Below, in pieces: positions 35,005-44,622 of a stretch of DNA of 64,000 nt. The notes below the pieces were generated by a model. The model was not told where the DNA came from, ran no database searches, and worked only from the letters and a program-made list of their open reading frames with translations. This DNA comes from Sphingomonadales bacterium (GTDB taxonomy: Bacteria > Pseudomonadota > Alphaproteobacteria > SMXS01), in contig JALHLV010000005.1 of NCBI GenBank assembly GCA_022844405.1, positions 1 through 64,000 on the forward strand, read 5' to 3'. The first letter of the stretch is position 1; each line of letters begins with the position of its first letter. A program made the translations under genes and the position numbers.

Positions 35005-36270
35005 TCAGGCCGCGTCGAACTCCAGCGGCAGGTGCCAGGGTTCGATGCGGATGGCGATGGGCTGAGGGTTCGACCCCGGCTTGAAGCGCGGGTTGCGGAT
35101 CACCTCCATCAGCATTTTCGTGCCGATCACCGATTCGGCGCGGGCGAGCTGGTAGCCGACGCAGAAATGGGCGCCGAGCCCGAAGCCCACATGCCCGGCG
35201 ACGCCCGCCTGGTAATAGCCGGAGCGCAGTTCCTTCCCGAAATAGAAGTCGTCGCGGAAGATGTCGAACTTGTCGGGATTGGAGAACACCCGGTCGTCGC
35301 GGTTGGCGCCGTAGAGCGACACATGCACGTAGTCGCCGGCCCGGATGGTCTCGCCGTGCAACTCCACGTCGTTGATCGCCCGGCGGGTCTGGGCGCCGGC
35401 GGGGCCGTGGACCCGCATCATCTCGGCGAAGGCGCGCTCCAGCAGTTCGGGGTCGTGCTGGACGGCTTCCCACTGCTCGGGGTTGGCGAGCAGCTGGTAC
35501 CACAGATTGGCGATGGCCTTGTCGGTGGTCTCGGCGCCGGCCACCAGGATCAGGCTGGCGAACGACTTGATCTCCTGCTTGGTCATGCGCGCGCCGTCGA
35601 CCTCGGCGTTGGCGAGCCGCGACAGCAGGTCGTCGCCCGGGTTCTTCGTGCGCTCGTCGATCAGCGGGTCCAGATAGGCGTGGTATTCGGCGTTGGCCTT
35701 CTGGCCCTCGATCCGCAGCGCCGGGCCGCCATTGATACCGTTCATCATCGCCGGATACCAGGTGTGGAACATCTCGTGCGCTTCCTGCGGCAGGTCGAGC
35801 ACGTCGAGGATGACGTTGAGCGGCAGCCTGGTGGCGAAGTCGTCGACAATGTCGATCTCGCCCTTCGCCGCGGCCTCGCCGGCGATGCGGCGGGCATGCT
35901 TCTCGGTGAACTTGCCGATCAGCGCCATGGCGTTGCGCTGGATGGTGGGCAGCAGCGCCGTCAGCCGCATGCCGACGAACTGCGGCGCGACGATGTTGCG
36001 CAGCTTGATGTGGTCCTGGCCGTCATATTCCATCAGCGTCGGGCCGAACACCGCGCCGATATGCTCGCCGTTCGGCGAGGCGGAAAAGTTCACGGTGTCG
36101 CGGAAGACGTTCACCACGTCCTCGTAGCGGGTCACCATCCAGGCGCCGTTCGGCAATTTGTAGGCCGGATAGTGGTCGCGCAGGATCTTCAGCGTCGGAT
36201 ACGGATTGGCGGCGTATCCGGCGCTGCCGAAGATTGCTGGATCGATGGTCGGCTTGGTGATCGTGCTCAT
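35005..36270 (-). CDS. cytochrome P450
   Basis: A soluble bacterial P450 of 421 aa. The I-helix is LILVAGAETTDKA, the ExxR pair is in AEMMRVHG, and the heme loop is FGLGAHFCVGYQLARAE with the cysteine ligand. There is no membrane anchor, so it depends on separate ferredoxin/reductase partners, none of which is in the window. ATG 36270 (MSTITKPTIDPAIFG) is chosen with AGAGA upstream. It is in the accessory insert beside a truncated copy of its own 3' end. The substrate is unknown. Confidence 0.95.
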   Translation of the reverse strand: MSTITKPTIDPAIFGSAGYAANPYPTLKILRDHYPAYKLPNGAWMVTRYEDVVNVFRDTVNFSASPNGEHIGAVFGPTLMEYDGQDHIKLRNIVAPQFVGMRLTALLPTIQRNAMALIGKFTEKHARRIAGEAAAKGEIDIVDDFATRLPLNVILDVLDLPQEAHEMFHTWYPAMMNGINGGPALRIEGQKANAEYHAYLDPLIDERTKNPGDDLLSRLANAEVDGARMTKQEIKSFASLILVAGAETTDKAIANLWYQLLANPEQWEAVQHDPELLERAFAEMMRVHGPAGAQTRRAINDVELHGETIRAGDYVHVSLYGANRDDRVFSNPDKFDIFRDDFYFGKELRSGYYQAGVAGHVGFGLGAHFCVGYQLARAESVIGTKMLMEVIRNPRFKPGSNPQPIAIRIEPWHLPLEFDAA

Positions 36271-36327
36271 CAGTCTCTCCCCAGGAACGCGGCAGCGTCC
36301 CACAGAAGAGGCGGCGTCGGCAATGGC

Positions 36328-37038
36328 TCAGACGCCGGGGCGCGCCTTGCGCCGGTAGCGCAGGTAGAGCGGCTTGTCGCCCTTGGCCAGCGCCTTGGCC
36401 TCGTAGCGGGTCTGCGGCCAGTCCTCGGTGCGGCCCCGCCAGTCGGCGGCGCGCTCGGCGGTCCAGTCGAAGTCCTCGCGGGCGCTCATGTGGCGCACGA
36501 TCCAGTCGCCGTAGTCGGCGTGGTCGGTGGCGGCGCGGAACTCGGCGCCGTCGGCCAGCGCCCGCGACAGGATGTCCAGCCGGTCCGGATTGACGAAGCG
36601 GCGGCGGTGGTGGCGCGCCTTGGGCCACGGGTCGGGGAACAGCAGGAAGGCGCGGCCGATGCTGGCCGGGCGCAGCGCGGCGAGCAGCAGGGCGGCATCG
36701 TCCATCCAGACGCGGACATTGTCGAGCCTGTGCCCGGCGATCTCGGTGAGCAGGCCGGCGACGCCGTTCTCGTAGGGTTCGCAACCAATGAAGCCGATGT
36801 CGGGGTGCTCGCGCGCCTGCCAGGCCAGGTGCTCGCCCTTGCCGAAGCCGATCTCGAACCACACCTCGCGCACCGGCTTGTCGAACCAGATGCGCGGGTC
36901 GATGTTGGCGTCGCCCTCCTCGAGCGGCACCGAGACGGCCGGCAGCAGCCGGTCCATCAGGTCCTGCCGCGTCTGGTTGAGCGCCTTGCCGCGCCGCCGG
37001 CCATAGACCCGGCGGACGACGGGCGTTTCGGAGGTCAT
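36328..37038 (-). CDS. trmB: tRNA (guanine-N7-)-methyltransferase
   Basis: TrmB forms m7G46 in tRNA variable loops. The 236-residue protein has the SAM-binding FEIGFGKGEHLAWQA, the family signatures FLLFPDPWPKARHHRRRFVN and the acidic ends of each motif. The start is ATG 37038 (MTSETPVVRRVYGRRRGK), since the longer frame runs over the metK 3' end. It begins 7 bases after the metK stop. In relatives trmB is followed directly by rimP; here about 4.7 kb of other genes intervene. Confidence 0.95.
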   Translation of the reverse strand: MTSETPVVRRVYGRRRGKALNQTRQDLMDRLLPAVSVPLEEGDANIDPRIWFDKPVREVWFEIGFGKGEHLAWQAREHPDIGFIGCEPYENGVAGLLTEIAGHRLDNVRVWMDDAALLLAALRPASIGRAFLLFPDPWPKARHHRRRFVNPDRLDILSRALADGAEFRAATDHADYGDWIVRHMSAREDFDWTAERAADWRGRTEDWPQTRYEAKALAKGDKPLYLRYRRKARPGV

Positions 37039-37045
37039 GACCGGA

Positions 37046-38215
37046 TCAGGCGACCGCGGCGCGCAGGGCCTCGGCCAGGTCGGTGCGCTCCCAGCTGAAG
37101 CCGCCATCGGCCTCGGGTTCGCGGCCGAAATGGCCATAGGCGGCGGTGCGCGCATAGATCGGCTTGTTGAGGCCCAGATGGGTGCGGATGCCGCGCGGGC
37201 TGAGGTCCATCACCTCGCCCAGGACATCGCCCAGCCTGCCCGTGTCGACATTGCCGGTGCCGTGCAGGTCCACATAGATCGACAGCGGCTTCGACACGCC
37301 GATGGCGTAGGAGAGCTGGATGGTGCAGCGGTCGCCCAGGCCGGCGGCCACCACGTTCTTGGCCAGGTAGCGCGCGGCATAGGCGGCCGAGCGGTCGACC
37401 TTGGTCGGATCCTTGCCCGAGAACGCGCCGCCGCCATGCGGCGCCGCGCCGCCATAGGTGTCGACGATGATCTTGCGGCCGGTGAGGCCGGCGTCGCCGT
37501 CCGGGCCGCCGATGACGAAGCGGCCGGTAGGGTTGATATAGAAGTCGGTCTCGTTGGTCAGCCAGCCTTTGGGCAGCGCCTTCGAGATGAACGGGCGGAC
37601 GATGCCTTCCACGTCGGACGACGACAGGTCCTCGTCATGCTGGGTCGACACCACGATCGAGGTGGCGCGCACCGGCTTGCCGTTCTCGTAGAGCAGGCTG
37701 ATCTGGCTCTTGGCGTCGGGGCCGAGGCCCTTCACCGCGCCGGAATGCCGGGCCTGCGCCATGTCGCGCAGGATCTTGTGGGCATAGTAGATCGGCGCCG
37801 GCATCAGCGCGTCGGTTTCGCGGCAGGCATAGCCGAACATGATGCCCTGGTCGCCCGCGCCCTCGTCCTTGTTCTCGGCCGAATCGACGCCCATGGCGAT
37901 GTCGGCCGACTGGCTGTGCAGCAGCACCTTCACGTCGCAGGTCTTCCAGTGGAAGCCGTTCTGCTCGTAGCCGATCTTGCGCACGGTCTCGCGCGCCACG
38001 CTCTCGAGCACTTCCTTGGTGATCGACGCCGGGCCGCGCACCTCGCCGGCCAGCACGATCTGCTGGGTGGTGACCAGCGTCTCGCACGCGACGCGCGCAT
38101 AGGGGTCGGCCGCCAGGAACGTATCCAGGACGGCGTCGGAGATCATGTCGCAGACTTTGTCGGGATGGCCTTCGGAAACGGATTCGCTGGCAAACAGGTA
38201 CGAGTTCTTGGCCAC
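37046..38215 (-). CDS. metK: S-adenosylmethionine synthetase
   Basis: MetK makes SAM from methionine and ATP. The 389-residue chain starts [21 protein letters not shown], with the ATP-binding GHPDK, the second signature [12 protein letters not shown] and the third, [16 protein letters not shown]. The GTG at 38215 has GAGGGG 5 bases upstream. An operator-like palindrome (38318-38333) and a hairpin (38282-38298) lie in the leader, so feedback control by SAM or its breakdown product is likely. Confidence 0.98.
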   Translation of the reverse strand: MAKNSYLFASESVSEGHPDKVCDMISDAVLDTFLAADPYARVACETLVTTQQIVLAGEVRGPASITKEVLESVARETVRKIGYEQNGFHWKTCDVKVLLHSQSADIAMGVDSAENKDEGAGDQGIMFGYACRETDALMPAPIYYAHKILRDMAQARHSGAVKGLGPDAKSQISLLYENGKPVRATSIVVSTQHDEDLSSSDVEGIVRPFISKALPKGWLTNETDFYINPTGRFVIGGPDGDAGLTGRKIIVDTYGGAAPHGGGAFSGKDPTKVDRSAAYAARYLAKNVVAAGLGDRCTIQLSYAIGVSKPLSIYVDLHGTGNVDTGRLGDVLGEVMDLSPRGIRTHLGLNKPIYARTAAYGHFGREPEADGGFSWERTDLAEALRAAVA

Positions 38216-38281
38216 GAGACCCCTCGAAAATGGAGTTCAGGAAAGGCGCGCGGAGACCCTGTTCCGCGATTGCCGGCACGA

Positions 38282-38298
38282 CCGCTGTATAGCAGCGG
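38282..38298 (-). promoter_or_regulatory. hairpin in the metK leader
   Basis: CCGCTG and CAGCGG enclose five bases (TATAG), 67 bases before the metK start. It could be an RNA stem in the 5' leader, or the TATAC inside it could be a -10 element; I cannot tell which. I could not fit it to a known SAM riboswitch. Confidence 0.35.
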
Positions 38299-38317
38299 CC
38301 ACACGCGGCGAACAAGC

Positions 38318-38333
38318 ATAAAGATGTCTTTAT
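38318..38333. promoter_or_regulatory. ATAAAGA-N2-TCTTTAT palindrome upstream of metK
   Basis: A 16-base palindrome with 7-base perfect arms, about 100 bases before metK. It resembles my recollection of ATAAAGA-type operators of ArsR-family SAM/SAH-responsive regulators near metK, ahcY and metH in proteobacteria, but the regulator itself is not in the window. Confidence 0.5.
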
Positions 38334-38390
38334 ATCCTTATGTTCAGTTTCGGGCGCATTGCCCGGCACGGCCCGGCGCGCGGCGACGAA

Positions 38391-38496
38391 GGCACCCTCA
38401 CCCTGCTCTCTCCCACAAGGGGAGAGGGAATGAAGCAAGCATGGCAATGGTTTACCCCCTCTCCCCTTGTGGGAGAGGGTTGGGGTGAGGGGTGCC
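38391..38496. repeat. 106-base foldback repeat (MITE/REP-like)
   Basis: A left arm (GGCACCCTCACCC ... AAGGGGAGAGGG, 38391-38428) and right arm (CCCTCTCCCCTTGTGGG ... GGGGTGCC, 38457-38496) are near-perfect inverted copies around 28 bases. The CCCTCTCCCCTTGTGGGAGA core is a widely dispersed proteobacterial palindromic repeat. It holds no gene. One copy is seen in this window. Confidence 0.85.
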
Positions 38497-38548
38497 GCGC
38501 AAGCGGCTCTCGTGTCGATGGAGCATCCGTTGCCGGGAAAGCCGGCCG

Positions 38549-38941
38549 TCACTCGGCCCGGGCGAGCGCCCTGGCCAGCTCGAGCAGGCGGTGGCGGACC
38601 GGCGCGCTGTCGATCTGGCGGTAGACGCGGACCAGCTCCATGGTCTCACGGTCGACGGGGTCGTCGCCGCGCGGCGCCAGCGGCATGGCGTCGATCAGCG
38701 CCGACTCGCCGTTGGCCGGCATGGCCTCGAAAAAGAACTGCGGCGGCACTTCCAGAACGCGGCAGATGTCGAACAGCCGGCTGGCGCCGATGCGGTTCGC
38801 GCCGCGTTCGTATTTCTGGATCTGCTGGAACGTGATGCCGAGCGATGCGCCCAGTTGCTCCTGGGTCATGCCGACGAAAGTCCGCCGTTGTCGCAAGCGT
38901 TTGCCGACATGGATGTCGACAGGATTGGGATCCGATAGCAC
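38549..38941 (-). CDS. Xre-family transcriptional regulator
   Basis: A 130-residue regulator with an N-terminal helix-turn-helix (VGKRLRQRRTFVGMTQEQLG, then GITFQQIQKYERGANRI) and a C-terminal helical part of about 60 residues. Small Xre proteins of this kind commonly lie between lnt and metK in alphaproteobacteria. An 8-bp-scale palindrome at 39018-39033 in its upstream region could be an autoregulatory site. Its targets are unknown. RBS: GAGG about 10 bases before the ATG. Confidence 0.88.
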   Translation of the reverse strand: MLSDPNPVDIHVGKRLRQRRTFVGMTQEQLGASLGITFQQIQKYERGANRIGASRLFDICRVLEVPPQFFFEAMPANGESALIDAMPLAPRGDDPVDRETMELVRVYRQIDSAPVRHRLLELARALARAE

Positions 38942-39017
38942 GCGCAGGCCTCCTCAAGTTCCCCAGCCCGGGAACGCGCGTGGACCGGACTGGAGGATCA
39001 GCTTTCATAGCCCCAAA

Positions 39018-39033
39018 TGGTGCGGACGCACCA
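39018..39033. promoter_or_regulatory. 7-bp inverted repeat upstream of the Xre regulator
   Basis: TGGTGCG and CGCACCA flank two bases, about 77 bases before the xre ATG and within the 169-base xre-lnt spacer. The position fits an operator for autoregulation; it could also be a leader hairpin. Confidence 0.45.
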
Positions 39034-39110
39034 AACCCAACAGATATCGCCGACCCTCGAACCTGTTAAAACTAGCAATATGCAGGGATGTATGGCGGGT
39101 CAAGCGCCTT

Positions 39111-40685
39111 CTACCGGCGGTTGCGCCAGCGCATGCCCAAAACGAGTAAGGCAAGTCCCGCCATCATCGTCCAGAACACCCCGTCGCCGAACCGGGCGTA
39201 GAGCGTGGGGGCGATGGGCGCCGGCAGCCTGCCGTCGACGACGCCGCGTTCGCCGATGCCCAGTTCGGAGATCACCCGCCCGTGGGCGTCGATGATCGCC
39301 GAGATGCCGGTGCCGGCGGCGCGCAGCATGGGCAGGCCTTCCTCGATGCTGCGGTAGCGGGCGATGGCGAGGTGCTGCCGCGGGCCGGCCCACTCGCCGT
39401 ACCAGGCGTCGTTGGTGATGTTGAGCAGCCAGTCGGGCCGCTCGCCCCTGGGGGCGACCGCGCCGGGGAAGATCACCTCGTAGCAGATCAGCGGGCTGAC
39501 CGGCGGCAGGCCGGGCAGGTGGATGACCCTGAGACCGGGCCCCGGCACGAAGTCGCCGCCGCCCTCGACGACCTTCTGGAACCGGACGCCGAGACCCAAC
39601 GCCTCGAACACGGAATCCAGCAGGCGAAACAGTCCCTTCAGGGGCACATACTCGCCGAATGGCACCAGATGGGCCTTGTCGAAGGTGGCGAGCGTCTCCC
39701 CGCCCTCGCCGACGAAGATCATGCTGTTGAAATAACGCAGCCGGCCGGCCGGCTCGATCTCGACACGGGGAAAGCCGGTGACGACGACCGCGCCGGGCCG
39801 GCCGACCCGGGCGATCCGCTCACGCCCGGGCGTATCGGCATCGAGCTGGTACGGCACCGCCGCCTCGGACCAGGCGAACAGGTCGACAGCCTCGCTGCCC
39901 GGTCCTTCCGACAGGGCGAGATGATCGGTGAAGTTGCGGTGGAAATTCTCGGGCAGCCACTTCTCGTCCTGGGCGATGTCGGGCTGGACGGCGCGCACCA
40001 TGGGCCGGCCCTCGGGCTCCGGGTCCGCGCCGGCGAGGCGAACGGCGCCGAAGGCGAACAGCGCCGCCACGCAGACGGCGGCGGCGATGGGCGCGCGGAA
40101 ATCGGCCATCGATTTCAGCGGACGTCCGACGAGAAGCACGGGCGAGGCGGCGATGGCGGCGGTGACCAGAGTCAGGCCGTAGGCGCCCGCCACCGAGGCG
40201 AACTGGCTCATGGCATCGGAGAACGCCCAGGCATAGGCGGCCAGGTTCCACGGAAAGCCGGTGATGACGTGGCCGCGCAGCCATTCGGCCAGCGCCCAGC
40301 ACAGCGCGAACAGCAGCACCCGCGACGGCACGCGGCGGCCAACGACCCGGTAGAGCAGGCCGGCGAGGCCGCTGTAGAGCGCCATGCCCAGCGGCAGGGC
40401 GATGGCGGCCGCGGGCGGCGCGCCGGCGATGGCGAGCGCGTTGGCCACCCAGTAGAAGCCAGTGAGGAAATGGCCGAAGCCGAAGAACCAGCCGACGCCG
40501 AACGCGCCCTTTTTCGTCGGGCTTGCCTCGAGCAGCAGGATCAGGCCGGGAAACGACACCAGCAGGACGGGAACCGCATAGAGCGGCGCGAACGAAGTGG
40601 TGGCGAGCGCCCCCAGCACGAACGCCAGGCCGAAGCGCTGCCATGGCTGGCGCGCGGCCAGCCAGCCGGGCAAGCCATTCATCAT
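39111..40685 (-). CDS. lnt: apolipoprotein N-acyltransferase
   Basis: Lnt adds the third acyl chain to outer-membrane lipoproteins. The 524-residue inner-membrane protein has several N-terminal helices (LAFVLGALATTSFAPLYAVP onward, residues 15-215) and a periplasmic nitrilase domain (about 225-480). Its Glu-Lys-Cys triad is seen in FAWSEAAVPYQ, FDKAHLVPFGEYVP and LICYEVIFPG. The length matches the family. It lies downstream of the CorC gene in the conserved ybeY-corC-lnt order. Confidence 0.96.
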   Translation of the reverse strand: MMNGLPGWLAARQPWQRFGLAFVLGALATTSFAPLYAVPVLLVSFPGLILLLEASPTKKGAFGVGWFFGFGHFLTGFYWVANALAIAGAPPAAAIALPLGMALYSGLAGLLYRVVGRRVPSRVLLFALCWALAEWLRGHVITGFPWNLAAYAWAFSDAMSQFASVAGAYGLTLVTAAIAASPVLLVGRPLKSMADFRAPIAAAVCVAALFAFGAVRLAGADPEPEGRPMVRAVQPDIAQDEKWLPENFHRNFTDHLALSEGPGSEAVDLFAWSEAAVPYQLDADTPGRERIARVGRPGAVVVTGFPRVEIEPAGRLRYFNSMIFVGEGGETLATFDKAHLVPFGEYVPLKGLFRLLDSVFEALGLGVRFQKVVEGGGDFVPGPGLRVIHLPGLPPVSPLICYEVIFPGAVAPRGERPDWLLNITNDAWYGEWAGPRQHLAIARYRSIEEGLPMLRAAGTGISAIIDAHGRVISELGIGERGVVDGRLPAPIAPTLYARFGDGVFWTMMAGLALLVLGMRWRNRR

Positions 40686-40715
40686 GTGTGCAATGGCATC
40701 ATGGAGCGCCCTGCG

Positions 40716-41612
40716 TCACGGCAGCACGTCGCCGATGTCGGACTTGGGCTTGCGGACCCGGACCCGCCGGAGCTGGCGCGCGTCCGCCTCGGTCACCTCG
40801 AACTCGATGCCCGACGGATGCTCGATCACCTCGCCGCGCTCCGGCACGCGCCCGGCCAGCGAGAACAGCAGGCCGCCGACGGTGTCGATGTAGTCCTCCT
40901 GGTCCTCGGGCAGCAGGTCGACGCCGAGCTGGGCTTCGAGGTCCTCGATCGGACAGCGCGCGTCCACATCGAGCGTGCCCGACGGGCGCGGCATGATCAA
41001 CGGCGTGAGCTGCTCGTCATGCTCGTCGTCGATGTCGCCGACGATGGTCTCGATCAGGTCCTCGATGGTGACGAGGCCGTCGGTGCCGCCATACTCGTCG
41101 ATCACCAGCGCCATGTGGTTGCGGCTGAGCCGCATCTTCAGCAGCAGGTCGATCACCGGCATGGACGGCGGGACGAACAACACCCGGCGCTTGATGTCGC
41201 TGATGGTGATCTGCCGGCCGGTTTCCTGGCCGTCGGCGAGCGCGATCAGCACGTCCTTCACATGAACCATGCCGGCCACGTCGTCGAGGGTGTCGCGATA
41301 GACCGGCAGCCGCGAATGGGCAGCCTCCCTGAATGCCTTCACCAGGCCTTCGATGGGCATCGCCATGTCGATGGCGACGATGTCGGCGCGCGGCACCATG
41401 ACGTCGGATATCTGCAGCTCGCGCAGCGACACGATGTTCATCAGCATGATCCGCTCTTCGGCGGTCAGGTCCGACGGATCGTCGCGGTGTTCCTCGATGA
41501 CGTCTTCGAGGCTTTCGCGCAGCGATGGCTCGCGACCGCGCAGCCTGGTGAGCACGCCGCTCACCCAGCCCTTCAAGCTCGCATTGTCAGCCTCGGTGGA
41601 AGAGTCGCTCAT
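40716..41612 (-). CDS. CBS-domain protein of the CorC/HlyC family
   Basis: A 298-residue cytosolic protein with two CBS domains (about 70-200; [17 protein letters not shown] and [14 protein letters not shown]) and a C-terminal CorC_HlyC transporter-associated domain (about 215-290). Such proteins are linked to magnesium/cobalt efflux or membrane integrity. No membrane segment is present, so it is the short CorC form. Its start overlaps the ybeY stop (ATGA). An alternative name is hemolysin-related protein; no hemolytic function is implied. Confidence 0.93.
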   Translation of the reverse strand: MSDSSTEADNASLKGWVSGVLTRLRGREPSLRESLEDVIEEHRDDPSDLTAEERIMLMNIVSLRELQISDVMVPRADIVAIDMAMPIEGLVKAFREAAHSRLPVYRDTLDDVAGMVHVKDVLIALADGQETGRQITISDIKRRVLFVPPSMPVIDLLLKMRLSRNHMALVIDEYGGTDGLVTIEDLIETIVGDIDDEHDEQLTPLIMPRPSGTLDVDARCPIEDLEAQLGVDLLPEDQEDYIDTVGGLLFSLAGRVPERGEVIEHPSGIEFEVTEADARQLRRVRVRKPKSDIGDVLP

Positions 41613-42091
41613 GCCGTGTTCTGCGTTGTGGCGGTATTTTCCGCATAGGGATCGGGAATGTCGAGGGTTTCGAGTATGCGCACCTCGCGCGCCTCCATGA
41701 CGGCGGCGGCGGCGTCGGTCTCGTGGTCGTAGCCGAGCAGGTGCAGGAAACCGTGTACCAGCAGATGGGCGGCGTGATGATCGAACGGCTTGCCCTCCTC
41801 GCGCGCCTCGCGCGCCACGGTCTCGAAGGCGAGGACGATGTCGCCGAGCGGGCGCGGGCCGGGAACGCCGGGAGCGGCGGCTGGGAACGACAGCACATTG
41901 GTGGGCTTGTCCAGGCCGCGCCAGCGGGCGTTCAAGCCGCGGACGAAGGCGTCATCGGCGAACAGCACGCTGACCTCGGCGTCGCCGGCGCCGCGGTCGG
42001 CGCGGGCGAGGACGTCACGGGCGAACGTCGCGGGATCGGGCAGCGGCCCGAGCCAACTGTCGCACTCCAGGGATGTGTCCACTGACAGCAT
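41609..42091 (-). CDS. ybeY: endoribonuclease YbeY
   Basis: YbeY is a single-strand RNase involved in 16S rRNA 3' maturation and ribosome quality control. The 160-residue protein has the zinc motif [15 protein letters not shown] (three His in the H-x3-H-x5-H pattern) and the preceding [11 protein letters not shown] and NVLSFP segments. The length is usual. It lies 11 bases after phoH on the same strand and overlaps the corC gene, the standard phoH-ybeY-corC order. Confidence 0.96.
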   Translation of the reverse strand: MLSVDTSLECDSWLGPLPDPATFARDVLARADRGAGDAEVSVLFADDAFVRGLNARWRGLDKPTNVLSFPAAAPGVPGPRPLGDIVLAFETVAREAREEGKPFDHHAAHLLVHGFLHLLGYDHETDAAAAVMEAREVRILETLDIPDPYAENTATTQNTA

Positions 42092-42102
42092 GGGCCGGCG
42101 GC

Positions 42103-43155
42103 TCAGCCGCCATCTTCTCCGTTCTGGGCGGTCTTGCGCGCCATCTGCGCCACCTGCCGCTGCCGGTCGTTCTCGTTATAGGCTTGCACGATGCGCGTGA
42201 CGAGATGATGACGCACCACGTCGGCCTCGCCGAAATGGACGACGCCGACCTCGGGCACGTCGGCCAGGATGTCGAGCGCGTCGCGCAGGCCGGACTTGCT
42301 GCCGAGCGGCAGGTCGATCTGGCTGGGATCGCCGGCGATCACCATGCGCGAGTTCTCGCCGATGCGGGTCAGGAACATCTTCATCTGCATCGGCGTGGTG
42401 TTCTGCGCCTCGTCGAGGATGATGAACGAGTTGGCGAGCGTCCGGCCGCGCATGAAGGCGAGCGGCGCCACCTCGATGTCGCCGGTCTCCAGCGCCTTGG
42501 CGACCTGATCGCCGGGCAGCATGTCGTGCAGCGCGTCGTAGAGCGGGCGCAGATAGGGATCGATCTTGTCGCGCAGGTCGCCGGGCAGGAAGCCGATGCG
42601 CTCGCCCGCCTCGACCGCCGGGCGCGACAGGATCAGCCGGTCGACGCGCCCCTGGAGCAGCATCTCGACGGCGACCGCGACTGACAGGTAGGTCTTGCCG
42701 GTGCCCGCCGGGCCGACGCCGAAGACGATGTCGGATTCACGGATGCGCTGGACATATTCGGCCTGCTTGGCCGAGCGCGGCGTGATCAGGCGCTTGCGGG
42801 TGCGGATCACCGCCTGCTGGGCCGCGTCGTCGTCCGCGCTGCCCGGCTGCGCCGACTCGGCCAGCCGGATCGCGCCCTCGACATCGCCGGATTCGACGGT
42901 CTGTCCGCGCTCCAGCCTGCTGTAGAGCGACTGCAGCACGGACTTGGCGGCGCCCGCCGACACCGACGGGCCGGCGATCGACACCTTGTTGCCGCGCGAC
43001 GACAGCGTCACGCCGAGGCGTTTCTCGATCAGCGCCAGGTTGCTGTCATGCTTGCCGAACAGTTCCGGCAGAAGGGAGTTGTCGCTGAAATCCGTGACGA
43101 CCTTTCCGGCCGTCAACGCGGCGGCCCCAGGCATGCCCGTCGATTTATCTGCCAC
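42103..43155 (-). CDS. PhoH-family ATPase
   Basis: A 350-residue cytosolic ATPase. The N-terminal KH-like region (about 20-100) is followed by a P-loop domain with Walker A ([19 protein letters not shown]) and Walker B ([20 protein letters not shown]), both diagnostic of PhoH proteins. It probably acts in RNA or phosphate metabolism and is often encoded beside ybeY, as here. It lies 12 bases after miaB. A direct phosphate-starvation role cannot be shown from this sequence. Confidence 0.95.
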   Translation of the reverse strand: MADKSTGMPGAAALTAGKVVTDFSDNSLLPELFGKHDSNLALIEKRLGVTLSSRGNKVSIAGPSVSAGAAKSVLQSLYSRLERGQTVESGDVEGAIRLAESAQPGSADDDAAQQAVIRTRKRLITPRSAKQAEYVQRIRESDIVFGVGPAGTGKTYLSVAVAVEMLLQGRVDRLILSRPAVEAGERIGFLPGDLRDKIDPYLRPLYDALHDMLPGDQVAKALETGDIEVAPLAFMRGRTLANSFIILDEAQNTTPMQMKMFLTRIGENSRMVIAGDPSQIDLPLGSKSGLRDALDILADVPEVGVVHFGEADVVRHHLVTRIVQAYNENDRQRQVAQMARKTAQNGEDGG

Positions 43156-43167
43156 TGTCCCTCGCCG

Positions 43168-44553
43168 TCATTGCGCCGCCACCATGCTCACCGGTTCCGC
43201 CAGCCGTCCGCGCAGGCTGTTGGACAGCACGGCGGCGATTTCCACATTCCGGATGGTACCCTTTAAATCGCCCGGGACGGAACCCGCATCGACGCTGACC
43301 GCCTGCATATAGGGACTGCGCCCGACGAGCTGGCCCGGATGACGGCCGTCGCGCTCGAGCAGCACCGGCATGATCCGGCCGACGCTGGCGGCGTTGAACG
43401 CCTCCTGCTGGCGCAGCAGCTCGTCCTGCAGGACCGCGAGGCGCGCGGACTTGACGTCTTCGGGCACCTGTTCGTCCAGGTCGGCGGCGGGCGTGCCCGG
43501 GCGCGGGCTGTACTTGAAGGAATAGGCCATGGCGAAGCCGACCTGACGCACCAGGTCCATGGTCGCCTGGAAATCGGCGTCGGTCTCGCCGGGATAGCCG
43601 ACGATGAAGTCGCTGGACAGGGCGATGTCGGGCCGCGCGTCGCGCAGCTTGCCGACGATCTCGTGATAGCGCGCCGCCGTGTGCCGCCGGTTCATGGCCC
43701 GCAGGATGCGGTCGGAACCGCTCTGCACCGGCAGGTGCAGGAACGGCATGATCCGCGGCACGTCGCGGTGGGCGGCGATAAGGTCGTCGTCGACGTCGCG
43801 CGGATGGGAGGTGGTGTAGCGGATCCGCTCGAGCCCGTCGATATCGGCAAGGCGGCGAATCAGCTCGCCCAGGCCGGCGACGCCGCCGTTGCCATCGTCG
43901 CCGTGATAGGCGTTGACGTTCTGGCCCAGCAGGCTGATCTCGACGGTGCCCTGGCGCACCATGCGGCGGGCTTCGGCCAGCACGTCGGCGACGGGCCGGG
44001 AAAATTCGGCGCCACGAGTGTAGGGCACGACGCAGAACGAGCAGAACTTGTCGCAGCCTTCCTGGATGGTCAGGAACGCGCTGTAGCCCTGGGGCGCGGC
44101 CTCTTCCGGCAGCCGGTCGAACTTCTCGTCGACGGCCAGGTCGATGGCGACGACGCGCGAGCGGCCGGTTTCCATCAGCTCGCGGGTGGCGCGGCCCAGC
44201 AGGTCGGGCAGATCCTGATAGGCCTGCGGCCCGAACACCAGGTCGATGGACGGCGCGCGGCGCATCATCTCCGCGCCCTGGGCCTGGGCGACGCAGCCGC
44301 CGACGGCGACCAGCATGCGCCCGCCGGCACGGGCCTTTTCTTCCTTCAGCAGGCGAAGGCGGCCCACCTCGGAATAGACCTTCTCGGCCGCCTTCTCGCG
44401 GATATGGCAGGTGTTGAGGATGACCAGGTCGGCGTCTTCGGGCGTCTCGGTCGCCTCATAGCCCAGCGGCGCCAGGACGTCGGCCATGCGGGCCGAGTCG
44501 TAGACGTTCATCTGGCAACCATAGGTCTTGATGTGCAACCGCTTCTTCGCCAC
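43168..44553 (-). CDS. miaB: tRNA-2-methylthio-N6-dimethylallyladenosine synthase
   Basis: MiaB is a radical-SAM methylthiotransferase modifying A37 of tRNAs. The 461-residue protein contains three N-terminal cluster cysteines ([35 protein letters not shown]), the radical-SAM CxxxCxxC ([17 protein letters not shown]) and a C-terminal TRAM domain (about 385-450). GTG 44553 is chosen because AGGATAGGG lies before it; the TTG at 44574 would leave that inside the gene. It heads the miaB-phoH-ybeY-corC-lnt operon. Confidence 0.97.
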   Translation of the reverse strand: MAKKRLHIKTYGCQMNVYDSARMADVLAPLGYEATETPEDADLVILNTCHIREKAAEKVYSEVGRLRLLKEEKARAGGRMLVAVGGCVAQAQGAEMMRRAPSIDLVFGPQAYQDLPDLLGRATRELMETGRSRVVAIDLAVDEKFDRLPEEAAPQGYSAFLTIQEGCDKFCSFCVVPYTRGAEFSRPVADVLAEARRMVRQGTVEISLLGQNVNAYHGDDGNGGVAGLGELIRRLADIDGLERIRYTTSHPRDVDDDLIAAHRDVPRIMPFLHLPVQSGSDRILRAMNRRHTAARYHEIVGKLRDARPDIALSSDFIVGYPGETDADFQATMDLVRQVGFAMAYSFKYSPRPGTPAADLDEQVPEDVKSARLAVLQDELLRQQEAFNAASVGRIMPVLLERDGRHPGQLVGRSPYMQAVSVDAGSVPGDLKGTIRNVEIAAVLSNSLRGRLAEPVSMVAAQ

Positions 44554-44622
44554 GGGCCCTATCCTAGAGAACAACGGGCGGGGAACCTAGCAGCGGCCGT
44601 CCCGGAGTCAAGAAAAGCCGGA

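Larger units (their letters stand above)
38216..38548. other. 333-base gene-free stretch between xre and metK
   Basis: The metK-proximal part (38216-38340) is the metK leader and promoter, with a hairpin at 38282-38298 and the ATAAAGA palindrome at 38318-38333. The distal part (38391-38496) is filled by a long foldback repeat. I see no open frame that looks real. Confidence 0.6.

Noticed and set aside
38216-38340. Possible SAM riboswitch before metK
   Set aside because: The leader has one hairpin, but I could not fit it to a known SAM or SAM/SAH fold by eye.
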